Shown piece by piece: positions 27,597 through 34,731 of a DNA stretch of 64,000 nt. The first letter of the stretch is position 1. Each line of letters starts with the position of its first letter. Position numbers and translations under genes: made by a program. Origin of the DNA: Dawidia cretensis. GTDB taxonomy: Bacteria > Bacteroidota > Bacteroidia > Cytophagales > Cyclobacteriaceae. A model generated the notes under the pieces. It made no database searches. It was not told the origin of the DNA and saw nothing but the letters and a program-made list of their open reading frames with translations. Location of the stretch: positions 558,001 through 622,000 of the forward strand of contig NZ_JAHESE010000001.1 in the NCBI RefSeq assembly GCF_018598175.1. The letters are read 5' to 3'.

Positions 27597-28550
27597 TTAC
27601 CCGTTGCGCTTAAAAAGAGAGTCGACAAACTCCGTCTTATTGAACACCTGTAGATCCTCGGTCTTTTCACCCACGCCAATGTATTTGACGGGTATCTTAA
27701 ATTCGTCGGAGATACCGATCACCACACCACCCTTTGCAGTGCCATCTAGTTTGGTGATGGCGAGGGCCGTTACTTCGGTGGCCTTGGTAAACTCGCGCGC
27801 CTGAATCACGGCATTCTGTCCTGTGCTCCCGTCGAGCACCAACAATACTTCGTGGGGCGCATCGGGTATAACTTTTTGCATAACGCGTTTGATCTTGGTG
27901 AGCTCGGCCATCAGATTGACCTTGGTGTGCAGTCGGCCTGCCGTATCGATAATGATGACGTCGGCATTCCGATCCAAACCTTCTTTCACGGCGTCAAATG
28001 CTACGGCCGAAGGGTCGGTATTCATGCCGCGTGAAATGACGGGTACACCTACACGCTCGCCCCACAGTTTAAGCTGATCCACCGCGGCCGCGCGGAAGGT
28101 ATCGGCCGCACCCAGTACAACGTTCCTACCCTTCTTTTTGAATTGTGCCGACAACTTGCCGATGGTGGTCGTTTTACCCACCCCGTTTACACCCACAACC
28201 ATAATAACATAGGGCTTTTTATCGGAAGGCGTTTCGAATTCGGCTACGTCTTGTGAATTGCTTTCGGACATAAGTACCGCGATCTCTTCACGTAAAATCC
28301 GGTCCAGCTCCGTAGTGCCGAGGTATTTGTCGCGGGCCACGCGAGCCTGGATGCGCTCGATGATCTTCAGAGTGGTTTCCACACCCACGTCGGACGACAC
28401 GAGAATCTCTTCGAGGTTGTCAAGCACCTCATCGTCTACGGTAGATTTACCGACAAGCGCTTTCCCCAGCTTGCCAAAGAAGCTATCCTTGCTTTTTTCA
28501 AGTCCCTTATCGAGGGATTCTTTTTTGTCTTTTGAAAACAGTCCGAACAT
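27597..28550 (-). CDS. ftsY: Signal recognition particle receptor FtsY
   Basis: Start set at ATG 28550 (317 residues; MFGLFSKDKK), the typical FtsY opening, rather than an upstream frame. The N-domain is followed by the NG GTPase: P-loop VGVNGVGKTTT near 119-128, GAADTFRAAAV near 147-157, DTAGR at 202-206 and TKLDGTAKGG. FtsY docks SRP-ribosome complexes on the inner membrane. It lacks the long acidic A-domain of E. coli FtsY. It lies downstream of the rpmB-rpmG-DUF4295 genes, but a strong terminator lies in between. Confidence 0.97.
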   Translation of the reverse strand: MFGLFSKDKKESLDKGLEKSKDSFFGKLGKALVGKSTVDDEVLDNLEEILVSSDVGVETTLKIIERIQARVARDKYLGTTELDRILREEIAVLMSESNSQDVAEFETPSDKKPYVIMVVGVNGVGKTTTIGKLSAQFKKKGRNVVLGAADTFRAAAVDQLKLWGERVGVPVISRGMNTDPSAVAFDAVKEGLDRNADVIIIDTAGRLHTKVNLMAELTKIKRVMQKVIPDAPHEVLLVLDGSTGQNAVIQAREFTKATEVTALAITKLDGTAKGGVVIGISDEFKIPVKYIGVGEKTEDLQVFNKTEFVDSLFKRNG

Positions 28551-28604
28551 AATGGGTCTGGGGTAAGGTATCCTGCGGATAGACGCTGACGTACAAATTA
28601 AAAT

Positions 28605-28630
28605 AAAAAAAAAGTCCCTCAAGGGGACTT
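28605..28630 (-). terminator. Intrinsic terminator after the rpmB-rpmG-DUF4295 operon
   Basis: On the minus strand, AAGTCCC and GGGACTT arms (28612-28618, 28624-28630) are followed by nine Ts. It separates the ribosomal genes from ftsY. Confidence 0.85.
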
Positions 28631-28651
28631 CTTTTATTCTGTTAGGCCAGC

Positions 28652-28807
28652 TTATTTCTTGGCGAGTGTTTCTTTTACCAAATCAGACGAAACGATTTCC
28701 TCCTTGAAGGTATAAGCACCAGTCTTTTCGGATTTCACGGCACGGATCACTTTAGCGTAGCTTTTTCCGTCGGTTTTTTTCAGGGTAGCAACTACTTTCT
28801 TTGCCAT
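28652..28807 (-). CDS. DUF4295 family small protein
   Basis: A 51-residue basic protein, too short for many gene finders, translating as MAKKVVATLKKTDGKSYAKV... and ending ...DLVKETLAKK. This is the DUF4295 family, present in nearly all Bacteroidota and almost always immediately after rpmG (L33), as here (gap of 2 bases). Its conservation and position suggest a ribosome-associated role, but no function is established. About a quarter of its residues are lysine. Confidence 0.92.
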   Translation of the reverse strand: MAKKVVATLKKTDGKSYAKVIRAVKSEKTGAYTFKEEIVSSDLVKETLAKK

Positions 28808-28809
28808 GG

Positions 28810-28992
28810 TTATTTAATTTCTTTGTGTACAGTTACTTTTTTCAGGATTGAATTGTATTTCTTCAATTCCAGACGTTCTGTTGTGTTCTTGCGGTTCTTC
28901 GTGGTGATGTAACGACTCATACCCGGCTGGCCGCTGGTCTTGTGCTCTGTGCACTCTAAGATCACTTGGATCCTGTTACCTTTCTTTGCCAT
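28810..28992 (-). CDS. rpmG: 50S ribosomal protein L33
   Basis: 60 residues, normal for L33 ([18 protein letters not shown]...). Only one cysteine is present, so this is the zinc-independent form rather than the CxxC-CxxC form. It sits in the phylum-typical order rpmB-rpmG-DUF4295, 19 bases after rpmB. Confidence 0.97.
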   Translation of the reverse strand: MAKKGNRIQVILECTEHKTSGQPGMSRYITTKNRKNTTERLELKKYNSILKKVTVHKEIK

Positions 28993-29011
28993 GATTTCTT
29001 TGCTTTATTTA

Positions 29012-29251
29012 CTAGAGTACCAGGTTTCCGTTGGCTTTAGCTTCCTTTAAAACCGCAGAGATACCGTTTTTGTTGATAGTCTTGATTGCTTTTGTGGATA
29101 ACTTCAAAGTGATCCATTTACCCTCTTCAGGGATAAAGAAGCGCTTCTTCTGAAGGTTCGGCAAAAAACGACGCTTGGTCTTGTTGTTCGCATGCGAAAC
29201 ATTGTTGCCTACCTGAGGTCTTTTTCCGGTTATTTGACAAACTCGTGCCAT
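29012..29251 (-). CDS. rpmB: 50S ribosomal protein L28
   Basis: 79 residues ([29 protein letters not shown]...), the complete L28. The zinc-finger cysteine pairs are missing, so this is the zinc-independent form, consistent with the L33 beside it. It leads the operon. A perfect 16-base palindrome lies 16 bases upstream in its likely leader. Confidence 0.97.
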   Translation of the reverse strand: MARVCQITGKRPQVGNNVSHANNKTKRRFLPNLQKKRFFIPEEGKWITLKLSTKAIKTINKNGISAVLKEAKANGNLVL

Positions 29252-29266
29252 ATTCAGCTTTTTTAG

Positions 29267-29282
29267 CCCTTTTCGAAAAGGG
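29267..29282. promoter_or_regulatory. Palindrome in the rpmB leader
   Basis: CCCTTTTCGAAAAGGG is a perfect 16-base palindrome, in the untranslated stretch just ahead of rpmB. It is not followed by a T-run on the minus strand, so it is not a terminator; it could be an autoregulatory RNA hairpin or a DNA operator. Confidence 0.4.
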
Positions 29283-29337
29283 ACTGCAAATATCGTTAAA
29301 AGCAGTCCATAAATACAAACCGATCTTTAATAAAACC

Positions 29338-29988
29338 CTAAAAAAGCTTGGAAATCAGTTCCTGCGGCTCCAAATCAGCAAAATCGCGGATAATAAAATC
29401 CGTTTCGTGCAGCTCTTCCGGCGTGTGCGTAGTCGTAATGCCTACAACTTTGCACCCCGCTTGCTTGCCCGCCTGCACGCCCGACAGCGAATCCTCAAAA
29501 ACAACACAGTCGGCAGGCGCGTAGCCCAGGGCCGCGGCCGACTTTAAATAAATCTCAGGATCAGGCTTGCCTTTGCTGACAAAGCTGTCGTCAAGAATCG
29601 TGGAGAAAAACCGCTCGGTATGCGTCTTGGAAAGAGAGAAATCTACATTCGCGCGCGGTGCAGAAGTGGCAATGGCCCGTGCAATGCCGAGAGCATCCAT
29701 CTTTTCCAGAAAGGCCACCAACCCATGCACAGCCGTAATGTCTTTGTCGCATACCCGGCGATAGAGCGCCTCCTTTTCTTCTGCGTATTGCTGGATGCGG
29801 GCATCGCCGATGTCGCCAAACAAATTGAAGATCCAATCTTTGTTGGTGCGGCCGTAGATCTTCTCGCGTAGTTGCGCCTCGGTCAGGTCGTAGCCAAGCT
29901 GTTTACAAAATTGTTGAAGAGCTATTTTGTGATAAGGATTGCTGTCGACAATGACGCCATCCATATCAAAGATAAAGGCTTTACTCAT
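29338..29988 (-). CDS. HAD-superfamily hydrolase, beta-phosphoglucomutase-like
   Basis: 216 residues. Motif I FDMDGVIVDS contains the nucleophile D8 and the acid/base D10; motif II is TSAPRANV, motif III is KGKPDPEIY and motif IV is VVFEDSLSGVQAG. The cap is helical (C1 type), as in beta-phosphoglucomutase and phosphoglycolate-type phosphatases. The nearest shape is the PgmB/YcjU group, but phosphatase or mutase activity cannot be told apart here. It starts 28 bases after the VCBS protein gene upstream on the same strand; I see no functional link between them. Confidence 0.88.
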   Translation of the reverse strand: MSKAFIFDMDGVIVDSNPYHKIALQQFCKQLGYDLTEAQLREKIYGRTNKDWIFNLFGDIGDARIQQYAEEKEALYRRVCDKDITAVHGLVAFLEKMDALGIARAIATSAPRANVDFSLSKTHTERFFSTILDDSFVSKGKPDPEIYLKSAAALGYAPADCVVFEDSLSGVQAGKQAGCKVVGITTTHTPEELHETDFIIRDFADLEPQELISKLF

Positions 29989-30015
29989 GCGCCGTTAATT
30001 ACAAAACATTCCATA

Positions 30016-32238
30016 TTAAAGCACGACAAATCTTCGTGCAAACGATTTGTGGCCAATCGCCACGCGTAAAATGTATACGCCCGGCGCGAGCGACGCCACC
30101 GGGACATCATTTGTTTGCTGCCCATGCAGATACAACGGACGGCCAACCGCCTGACCGGTGATGCTGTAAATCTGTGCCGTGGCAGCCCGGTCGATGCGAA
30201 CTTCCAGTCGTTGTGTCTGGCGTGCGACGGGATTAGGTCCGAGGTAGATCGCAGGATCTCCCGGCAGGACGCCTTCATTGTCATGGCGCAGAATGTATAT
30301 ACCGCCTTGCATATTGCCCACCACCAGGGCCGGTCGCGCACTGCTAAATAAATTGACAGCCACGGGCCACACCCGCCCGCCCAGGTTGTAGGATTCGTAT
30401 TCGCCCAACAGCGGATTCCACAGAATATTGGTGGAGGCATTTTCTGCCTGCGTAGCAAGACGAAAATTACTGACAATGCGCAGGACACCCGTCTGATCGC
30501 CCATCACCAGGTCGACCGTGCCGTCGCCGTCGAGATCCCCCACCGCGCAAGCGATGTTCTGACGAACCACGCTGGACGTGAGGCCCAGATACGCGCTGGT
30601 CTCGAGTACAAAGCTCAGCCCCCCCGTATTTCGCAGATAAAAGAGCGTACCGTTGGTACGGCCATACAAGAGATCGGGACGCCGGTCGAGGTTGACGTCA
30701 ACGACGAGTATGTTCTCCGACGAGACTAGCGTAGCATTATTGGGCAGCGCAGGGAGCGTAATAAGTTGACGATCGTTCAGGGAAAAGTTGGCGCTGCCAC
30801 TAGCGCGGTTCGGAATATAATACAGGCGTGTCACCCCGTCGTCCGGAGAGGTACCGGTGAAGACGAGATCGTTGCTACCGTTCGCGTCCATATCGGCAAA
30901 CTGGATCTTGACGTTATAAAGCCGCAGCGAGGTAAAGATGAGATAATCCGGATCGACGAGCGTAAAGATGGGTAGTTCGGCCGAGCCGGTGTTTTCGTAT
31001 ACCTGTATCGTGGCGTAAATAATGTCGGAGCTGTTTTGGCTGATGAAGAGGTCATAGTCACCGTCGCCGTCATAATCCAAAAAGGCGGGCACGGCGTTGT
31101 CTCCAACTTCCAGCATGGCGTCTTGTAAGAAGTTATTCTTGACAAAGGCGAGCGATGGATCAATATTCGTACCGTTGTTTTTGTACAGCCAGCTGGACCG
31201 CGCGAGGTCGATGAATGTCGCCGGGTCAGCCCGGTTGATCTGTTTACTGGGCAGGTTGGTGGAGACAATGATGTCTTTTTTACCGTCGAAATCGACGTCC
31301 TCGTAATAGGCCGCAGGGTACAAGAAGTTCGGTGAGGTTACCCCGGGAAAGTTGACATTGGTGTTAATAATGGGAGCATCGAGGGTGCCCTTGTTTTCGA
31401 GTAGCCAGAGGTGATTACACGCCGCCTCGGATAGCAAAATGTCCGGTATGCCATCGTGCGTGAAGTCTTGCACAAGCAGGCTTTTGCCGCCGGCATGTTC
31501 GGGCCGCCCCCCTGTAAAACAGGCAGCATTATCAAAGGCAAAATTGCCGCAGCCACACTCCACGAAGCCTCCCCATTTGGCGGTGATGCGTTTGAAGTCC
31601 AGCGAATCACAGCGGCTGTGATCCTCCATGCCCAGATTTTTATAGTAGCCAACCGTACCATTGCTACCAAAGCTGATGCTAAAGATGTCGAGGTCGCCGT
31701 CGCCGTCTACATCCGAAATCGACGGCATGTCATCGGGAGCCATTTGAAGATTTGTTTTGATCTCGCCGGATCCTTTATATAATACCGCATCACTCATGCC
31801 ACTACCACTGTAAAAACGAATATGCTTCCATGCCGGTAGGCCGCCATCGGGAGTGATGTTACGAAATACACGAATGCCAAAGTTGTCGCCGGTGAAGATG
31901 TCTTTCCGACCATCACAGTCATAATCGCGTAGCAGTAACCAGTTGATGATCTCGGTTGGAAAAAAACGTTCGTAGGCAGGCGTGTATACATAACGACCGT
32001 CTTGCTGCAGGAAAGTAGAAATTTTTGCCGCCATGCGGTCGTACACCACGAGGTCGTCCTTGCCATCGTGGTCGAGGTCCAGCGTGTTGTATTGGGGGGC
32101 ATTCAGTCCGCCGGCCCAGGCTAAGTCCAGGTTGCTCTCGGCGCTGGTGACCAGCACCGAATCTTCCAGCGTATACGTAAACTGGGCTTGCAGGCTTAGC
32201 GGGAAGAGAATCAATGCGGCGTGTAAAAACCTTCTCAT
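30016..32238 (-). CDS. Secreted VCBS/FG-GAP repeat protein with T9SS sorting tail
   Basis: 740 residues with a signal peptide (MRRFLHAALILFPLSLQAQ). Many calcium-type repeats follow, each with a D-x-D-x-D-G motif, for example DLDHDGKDDLVVYD, DVDGDGDLDIFSIS, DYDGDGDYDLFIS and DLDGDGTVDLVMGD, which together probably fold as a seven-bladed propeller like FG-GAP/integrin alpha repeats. The last ~80 residues (LGPNPVARQTQRLEVRID... ending SFARRFVVL) are a type A T9SS C-terminal domain, so the protein is exported by T9SS and attached to or released from the surface. No enzyme domain is seen; it may bind polymers or partners. Confidence 0.9.
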   Translation of the reverse strand: MRRFLHAALILFPLSLQAQFTYTLEDSVLVTSAESNLDLAWAGGLNAPQYNTLDLDHDGKDDLVVYDRMAAKISTFLQQDGRYVYTPAYERFFPTEIINWLLLRDYDCDGRKDIFTGDNFGIRVFRNITPDGGLPAWKHIRFYSGSGMSDAVLYKGSGEIKTNLQMAPDDMPSISDVDGDGDLDIFSISFGSNGTVGYYKNLGMEDHSRCDSLDFKRITAKWGGFVECGCGNFAFDNAACFTGGRPEHAGGKSLLVQDFTHDGIPDILLSEAACNHLWLLENKGTLDAPIINTNVNFPGVTSPNFLYPAAYYEDVDFDGKKDIIVSTNLPSKQINRADPATFIDLARSSWLYKNNGTNIDPSLAFVKNNFLQDAMLEVGDNAVPAFLDYDGDGDYDLFISQNSSDIIYATIQVYENTGSAELPIFTLVDPDYLIFTSLRLYNVKIQFADMDANGSNDLVFTGTSPDDGVTRLYYIPNRASGSANFSLNDRQLITLPALPNNATLVSSENILVVDVNLDRRPDLLYGRTNGTLFYLRNTGGLSFVLETSAYLGLTSSVVRQNIACAVGDLDGDGTVDLVMGDQTGVLRIVSNFRLATQAENASTNILWNPLLGEYESYNLGGRVWPVAVNLFSSARPALVVGNMQGGIYILRHDNEGVLPGDPAIYLGPNPVARQTQRLEVRIDRAATAQIYSITGQAVGRPLYLHGQQTNDVPVASLAPGVYILRVAIGHKSFARRFVVL

Positions 32239-32286
32239 GTAAAATAAATTTCTTCCTTAGCATAACGTAGTCGCGATACGGCCTGT

Positions 32287-32303
32287 TATCTTGCTGCAAG
32301 ATA
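32287..32303. promoter_or_regulatory. Palindrome between the divergent VCBS and murF genes
   Basis: TATCTTGC-T-GCAAGATA is a perfect 8-bp inverted repeat around one base, located near the middle of the 122-base divergent region. It overlaps a TACTTTTC -7-like box of murF and could be an operator. Confidence 0.35.
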
Positions 32304-32360
32304 CTTTTCTTCTGGGTTAGCCTGGAAGGATGGTCGTGTTAATATAGAGAATAGTACCGT

Positions 32361-33644
32361 ATGGAAATAGCCGCATTGTATGCCCGGTTCAAAGAGGCAG
32401 GAAGGGTATCCACCGACACCCGTAAAATTGAGCCCGGAGCGATGTTTTTTGCGCTGAAGGGAGACCGTTTTAACGCCAACGAATTTGCCGCGAAGGCCCT
32501 CGAGGCCGGTGCCCGGTACGTAGTGATAGATGAAGCCCGGTATAAAGTGGACGATCGCTGCCTGCTGGTGGACGACGTGCTAACAGCCCTGCAGGCGCTG
32601 GCCCGGCATCATCGCAGCCAGTTAAAAATGCCGGTAGTAGGACTGACGGGCTCCAATGGAAAGACCACCAGCAAAGAGCTGGTCAACGCCGTGCTGAGCC
32701 AGAAGTTTAAGACGTATGCCACCAAAGGCAACCTGAACAACCACATCGGTGTACCGCTCACACTGCTGGCCATAGACGACTCGTATGAAATAGCCGTGGT
32801 AGAAATGGGTGCCAACCACGTCGGCGAGATCGCGCTGCTTTGTTCGATTGCCAATCCCACACACGGTTTTATTACCAACATCGGCCGGGCTCACATCGGT
32901 ACTTTCGGCGGATATGAAAATATCATCCGCGCGAAGTCTGAATTATACCAACACCTGCTGACGCATCAGGGCACCGTGTTTATTCAATCCCAAAATCCCG
33001 TATTGGCCAATATGGCCGAGCGCTTTGCCACCCCGGTATTTTACCCCGCATCAGGCGACTACTATCACTGCGAGCTGATCGATGCCGACCCGTTCGTGCG
33101 CGTGCGCGCCGAGAACGGCGACACGATCACGACCAACCTGATCGGCAGCTACAACTTCGAGAACATCGCGGCGGCCTTGTGCATTGGCAAGTTCTTTGGC
33201 GTGGACGACAAACTGGCAAACCAGGGCATCGCCGCCTACGTGCCGGGAAACATGCGATCGCAGATTGTACAGAAAGGCAATAATACCGTTATACTGGATG
33301 CGTACAACGCAAACCCCAGCTCCATGCAGGCGGCCATCGAAAACCTGGCAGCAATGAAAGCCGACCGGAAAGTGGCGATCCTGGGCGATATGTTCGAGTT
33401 GGAGGAAGAGGCAGAAAAGGAACATGCTGCGTTGGGCGCATTGCTGCGCGAAAAGAATTTCACCGCGGTATACCTGTGTGGCAACCTCGTGCGCGCGACG
33501 GCAGCGGCCTTACCCGGCGCCCGGCACTTCACCACCAAGGAAGACTTGATTGCCGACTTAAAAAAGCATCCGCTCGAATCAGCGACAATCCTCGTAAAGG
33601 CGTCACGCGGCATTGGACTGGAAATGATAGTCGACAGCTTATAA
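32361..33644 (+). CDS. murF: UDP-N-acetylmuramoyl-tripeptide--D-alanyl-D-alanine ligase MurF
   Basis: 427 residues, full length. MurF adds D-Ala-D-Ala to the UDP-muramyl tripeptide, the last cytosolic step of the peptidoglycan precursor. The Mur-ligase P-loop GLTGSNGKTTSKE lies at 94-106, followed by TKGNLNNHIGVPLTLL, the MurF-specific uridine/tripeptide region, and MGANHVGEI. The C-terminal domain includes VILDAYNANPSSM and ILGDMFELEE. Unusually it is not inside a dcw cluster; instead it leads a short plus-strand set with DUF2461 and DUF4286 genes. The first start codon gives a normal length. Confidence 0.96.
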   Translation: MEIAALYARFKEAGRVSTDTRKIEPGAMFFALKGDRFNANEFAAKALEAGARYVVIDEARYKVDDRCLLVDDVLTALQALARHHRSQLKMPVVGLTGSNGKTTSKELVNAVLSQKFKTYATKGNLNNHIGVPLTLLAIDDSYEIAVVEMGANHVGEIALLCSIANPTHGFITNIGRAHIGTFGGYENIIRAKSELYQHLLTHQGTVFIQSQNPVLANMAERFATPVFYPASGDYYHCELIDADPFVRVRAENGDTITTNLIGSYNFENIAAALCIGKFFGVDDKLANQGIAAYVPGNMRSQIVQKGNNTVILDAYNANPSSMQAAIENLAAMKADRKVAILGDMFELEEEAEKEHAALGALLREKNFTAVYLCGNLVRATAAALPGARHFTTKEDLIADLKKHPLESATILVKASRGIGLEMIVDSL

Positions 33645-33664
33645 ACACACAATAGTATTTACGC

Positions 33665-34327
33665 ATGGAGTTTACACCCATACTCAAGTTCCTGAAGGAC
33701 CTGGCTAAGAACAACGATCGGGAATGGTTTGAAAAGAACAAGCCGCGCTACGTAGAGGTGCGTGAGTATTTTGAGCAGGCCGTTGGAACCTTGTTAAACG
33801 ACATGATCAAATTTGATGCATCGCTGGCAGGCCTGGAACCGAAGAAATTGATCTTCCGCATCTACCGCGACGTACGCTTTAGCAAAGACAAAAGACCGTA
33901 TAAGAATAATTTCGGTGCCGGCTTCTCCGCATCAGGCAAAGGACTCGGCATGCCTGGATATTATTTTCAGGTGCAGCCCGGCGGGGAAAGCTTTGTAGCC
34001 ATTGGATTTTTTCAACCCGAGCCGGAGATCCTGGCCCGGGTGCGTCAGGAAATAGACTACAATGCCGCCGCGCTGGAGAAGATTTTTCGCGAGAAAAAGT
34101 TCAAGGCAAACTTCGAAAAGTTTTGGGATGAAGGCGCGCTGAAGAATGCGCCCAAAGGATACCCCAAAGATCACCCCCATGCCGACTGGCTGAAGCTCAA
34201 GAGCTTTATTGTCATTCGCAACTTTAGCGACGCTGAAGTGGCCGACAAGAAATTCCTCAAGCAAGTGGCCGACACACTTAAATCGGGCAAGCCATTAAAT
34301 GATTTTCTGAAAGAAGCGCTGGCATAG
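33665..34327 (+). CDS. DUF2461 family protein
   Basis: 220 residues, complete. It carries the TIGR02453/DUF2461 signature: L-x-x-L-x-x-N-N-D-R-E-W-F near the N-terminus (DLAKNNDREWFEKNKPRY), then RIYRDVRFSKDKRPYKNNFGA and a GYYFQVQPGG segment. The family is widespread but uncharacterised. It lacks a signal or membrane segment, so it is cytosolic. It follows murF by 20 bases and precedes DUF4286. Confidence 0.9.
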   Translation: MEFTPILKFLKDLAKNNDREWFEKNKPRYVEVREYFEQAVGTLLNDMIKFDASLAGLEPKKLIFRIYRDVRFSKDKRPYKNNFGAGFSASGKGLGMPGYYFQVQPGGESFVAIGFFQPEPEILARVRQEIDYNAAALEKIFREKKFKANFEKFWDEGALKNAPKGYPKDHPHADWLKLKSFIVIRNFSDAEVADKKFLKQVADTLKSGKPLNDFLKEALA

Positions 34328-34341
34328 GTAGACCGCGCCAT

Positions 34342-34349
34342 TAACTTTG
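34342..34349 (+). promoter_or_regulatory. -7-like element directly at the DUF4286 start
   Basis: TAACTTTG exactly matches TAnnTTTG and lies only 4 bases before the ATG at 34354; if active it would give a leaderless or near-leaderless transcript. No -33 box is evident. Confidence 0.25.
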
Positions 34350-34353
34350 TACC

Positions 34354-34656
34354 ATGTTTTTATATAATGTAACAGTGGGCATCGACAAGGAGCTTGAAGC
34401 GGAGTGGGTGCAATGGATGAAGGGGCAATATGTACCGGTGGTGATGGCTACCGGCATGTTTGTTGACTGGAAGATGTACAAGGTATTGCACGACCAGGAA
34501 GACGGCTCGGTGTCGTACAGCGTGCAATATTTTGCCACAACGATCGAGCAGGTAGTGCAATTTGTTGAGCAAGTGGAGCCGGAGCTGAACAAGGCACACC
34601 AGCAACGCTATAGAGATAGACATGTGGCCTTCCGCACATTGCTGGAGGAGGTTTAA
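34354..34656 (+). CDS. DUF4286 family protein
   Basis: A 100-residue protein (MFLYNVTVGIDKELEAEWVQWM...) of the DUF4286 family, which is confined mainly to Bacteroidota and predicted to adopt a ferredoxin-like alpha/beta fold. It is cytosolic, with no known function. It ends the murF-DUF2461-DUF4286 set, right before a strong terminator. Confidence 0.85.
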   Translation: MFLYNVTVGIDKELEAEWVQWMKGQYVPVVMATGMFVDWKMYKVLHDQEDGSVSYSVQYFATTIEQVVQFVEQVEPELNKAHQQRYRDRHVAFRTLLEEV

Positions 34657-34666
34657 ATAATGACAA

Positions 34667-34700
34667 AAAAAATACCCGGTTCGTCAGCCGGGTATTTTTT
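34667..34700. terminator. Bidirectional intrinsic terminator
   Basis: A 13-bp perfect stem AAAAAATACCCGG / CCGGGTATTTTTT around an 8-base loop, with A and T runs built into the arms. It can end both the DUF4286 transcript and the convergent GH5 transcript. Confidence 0.9.
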
Positions 34701-34731
34701 ATATGTCCTTTCTTCAAGCTGTTAATACACG

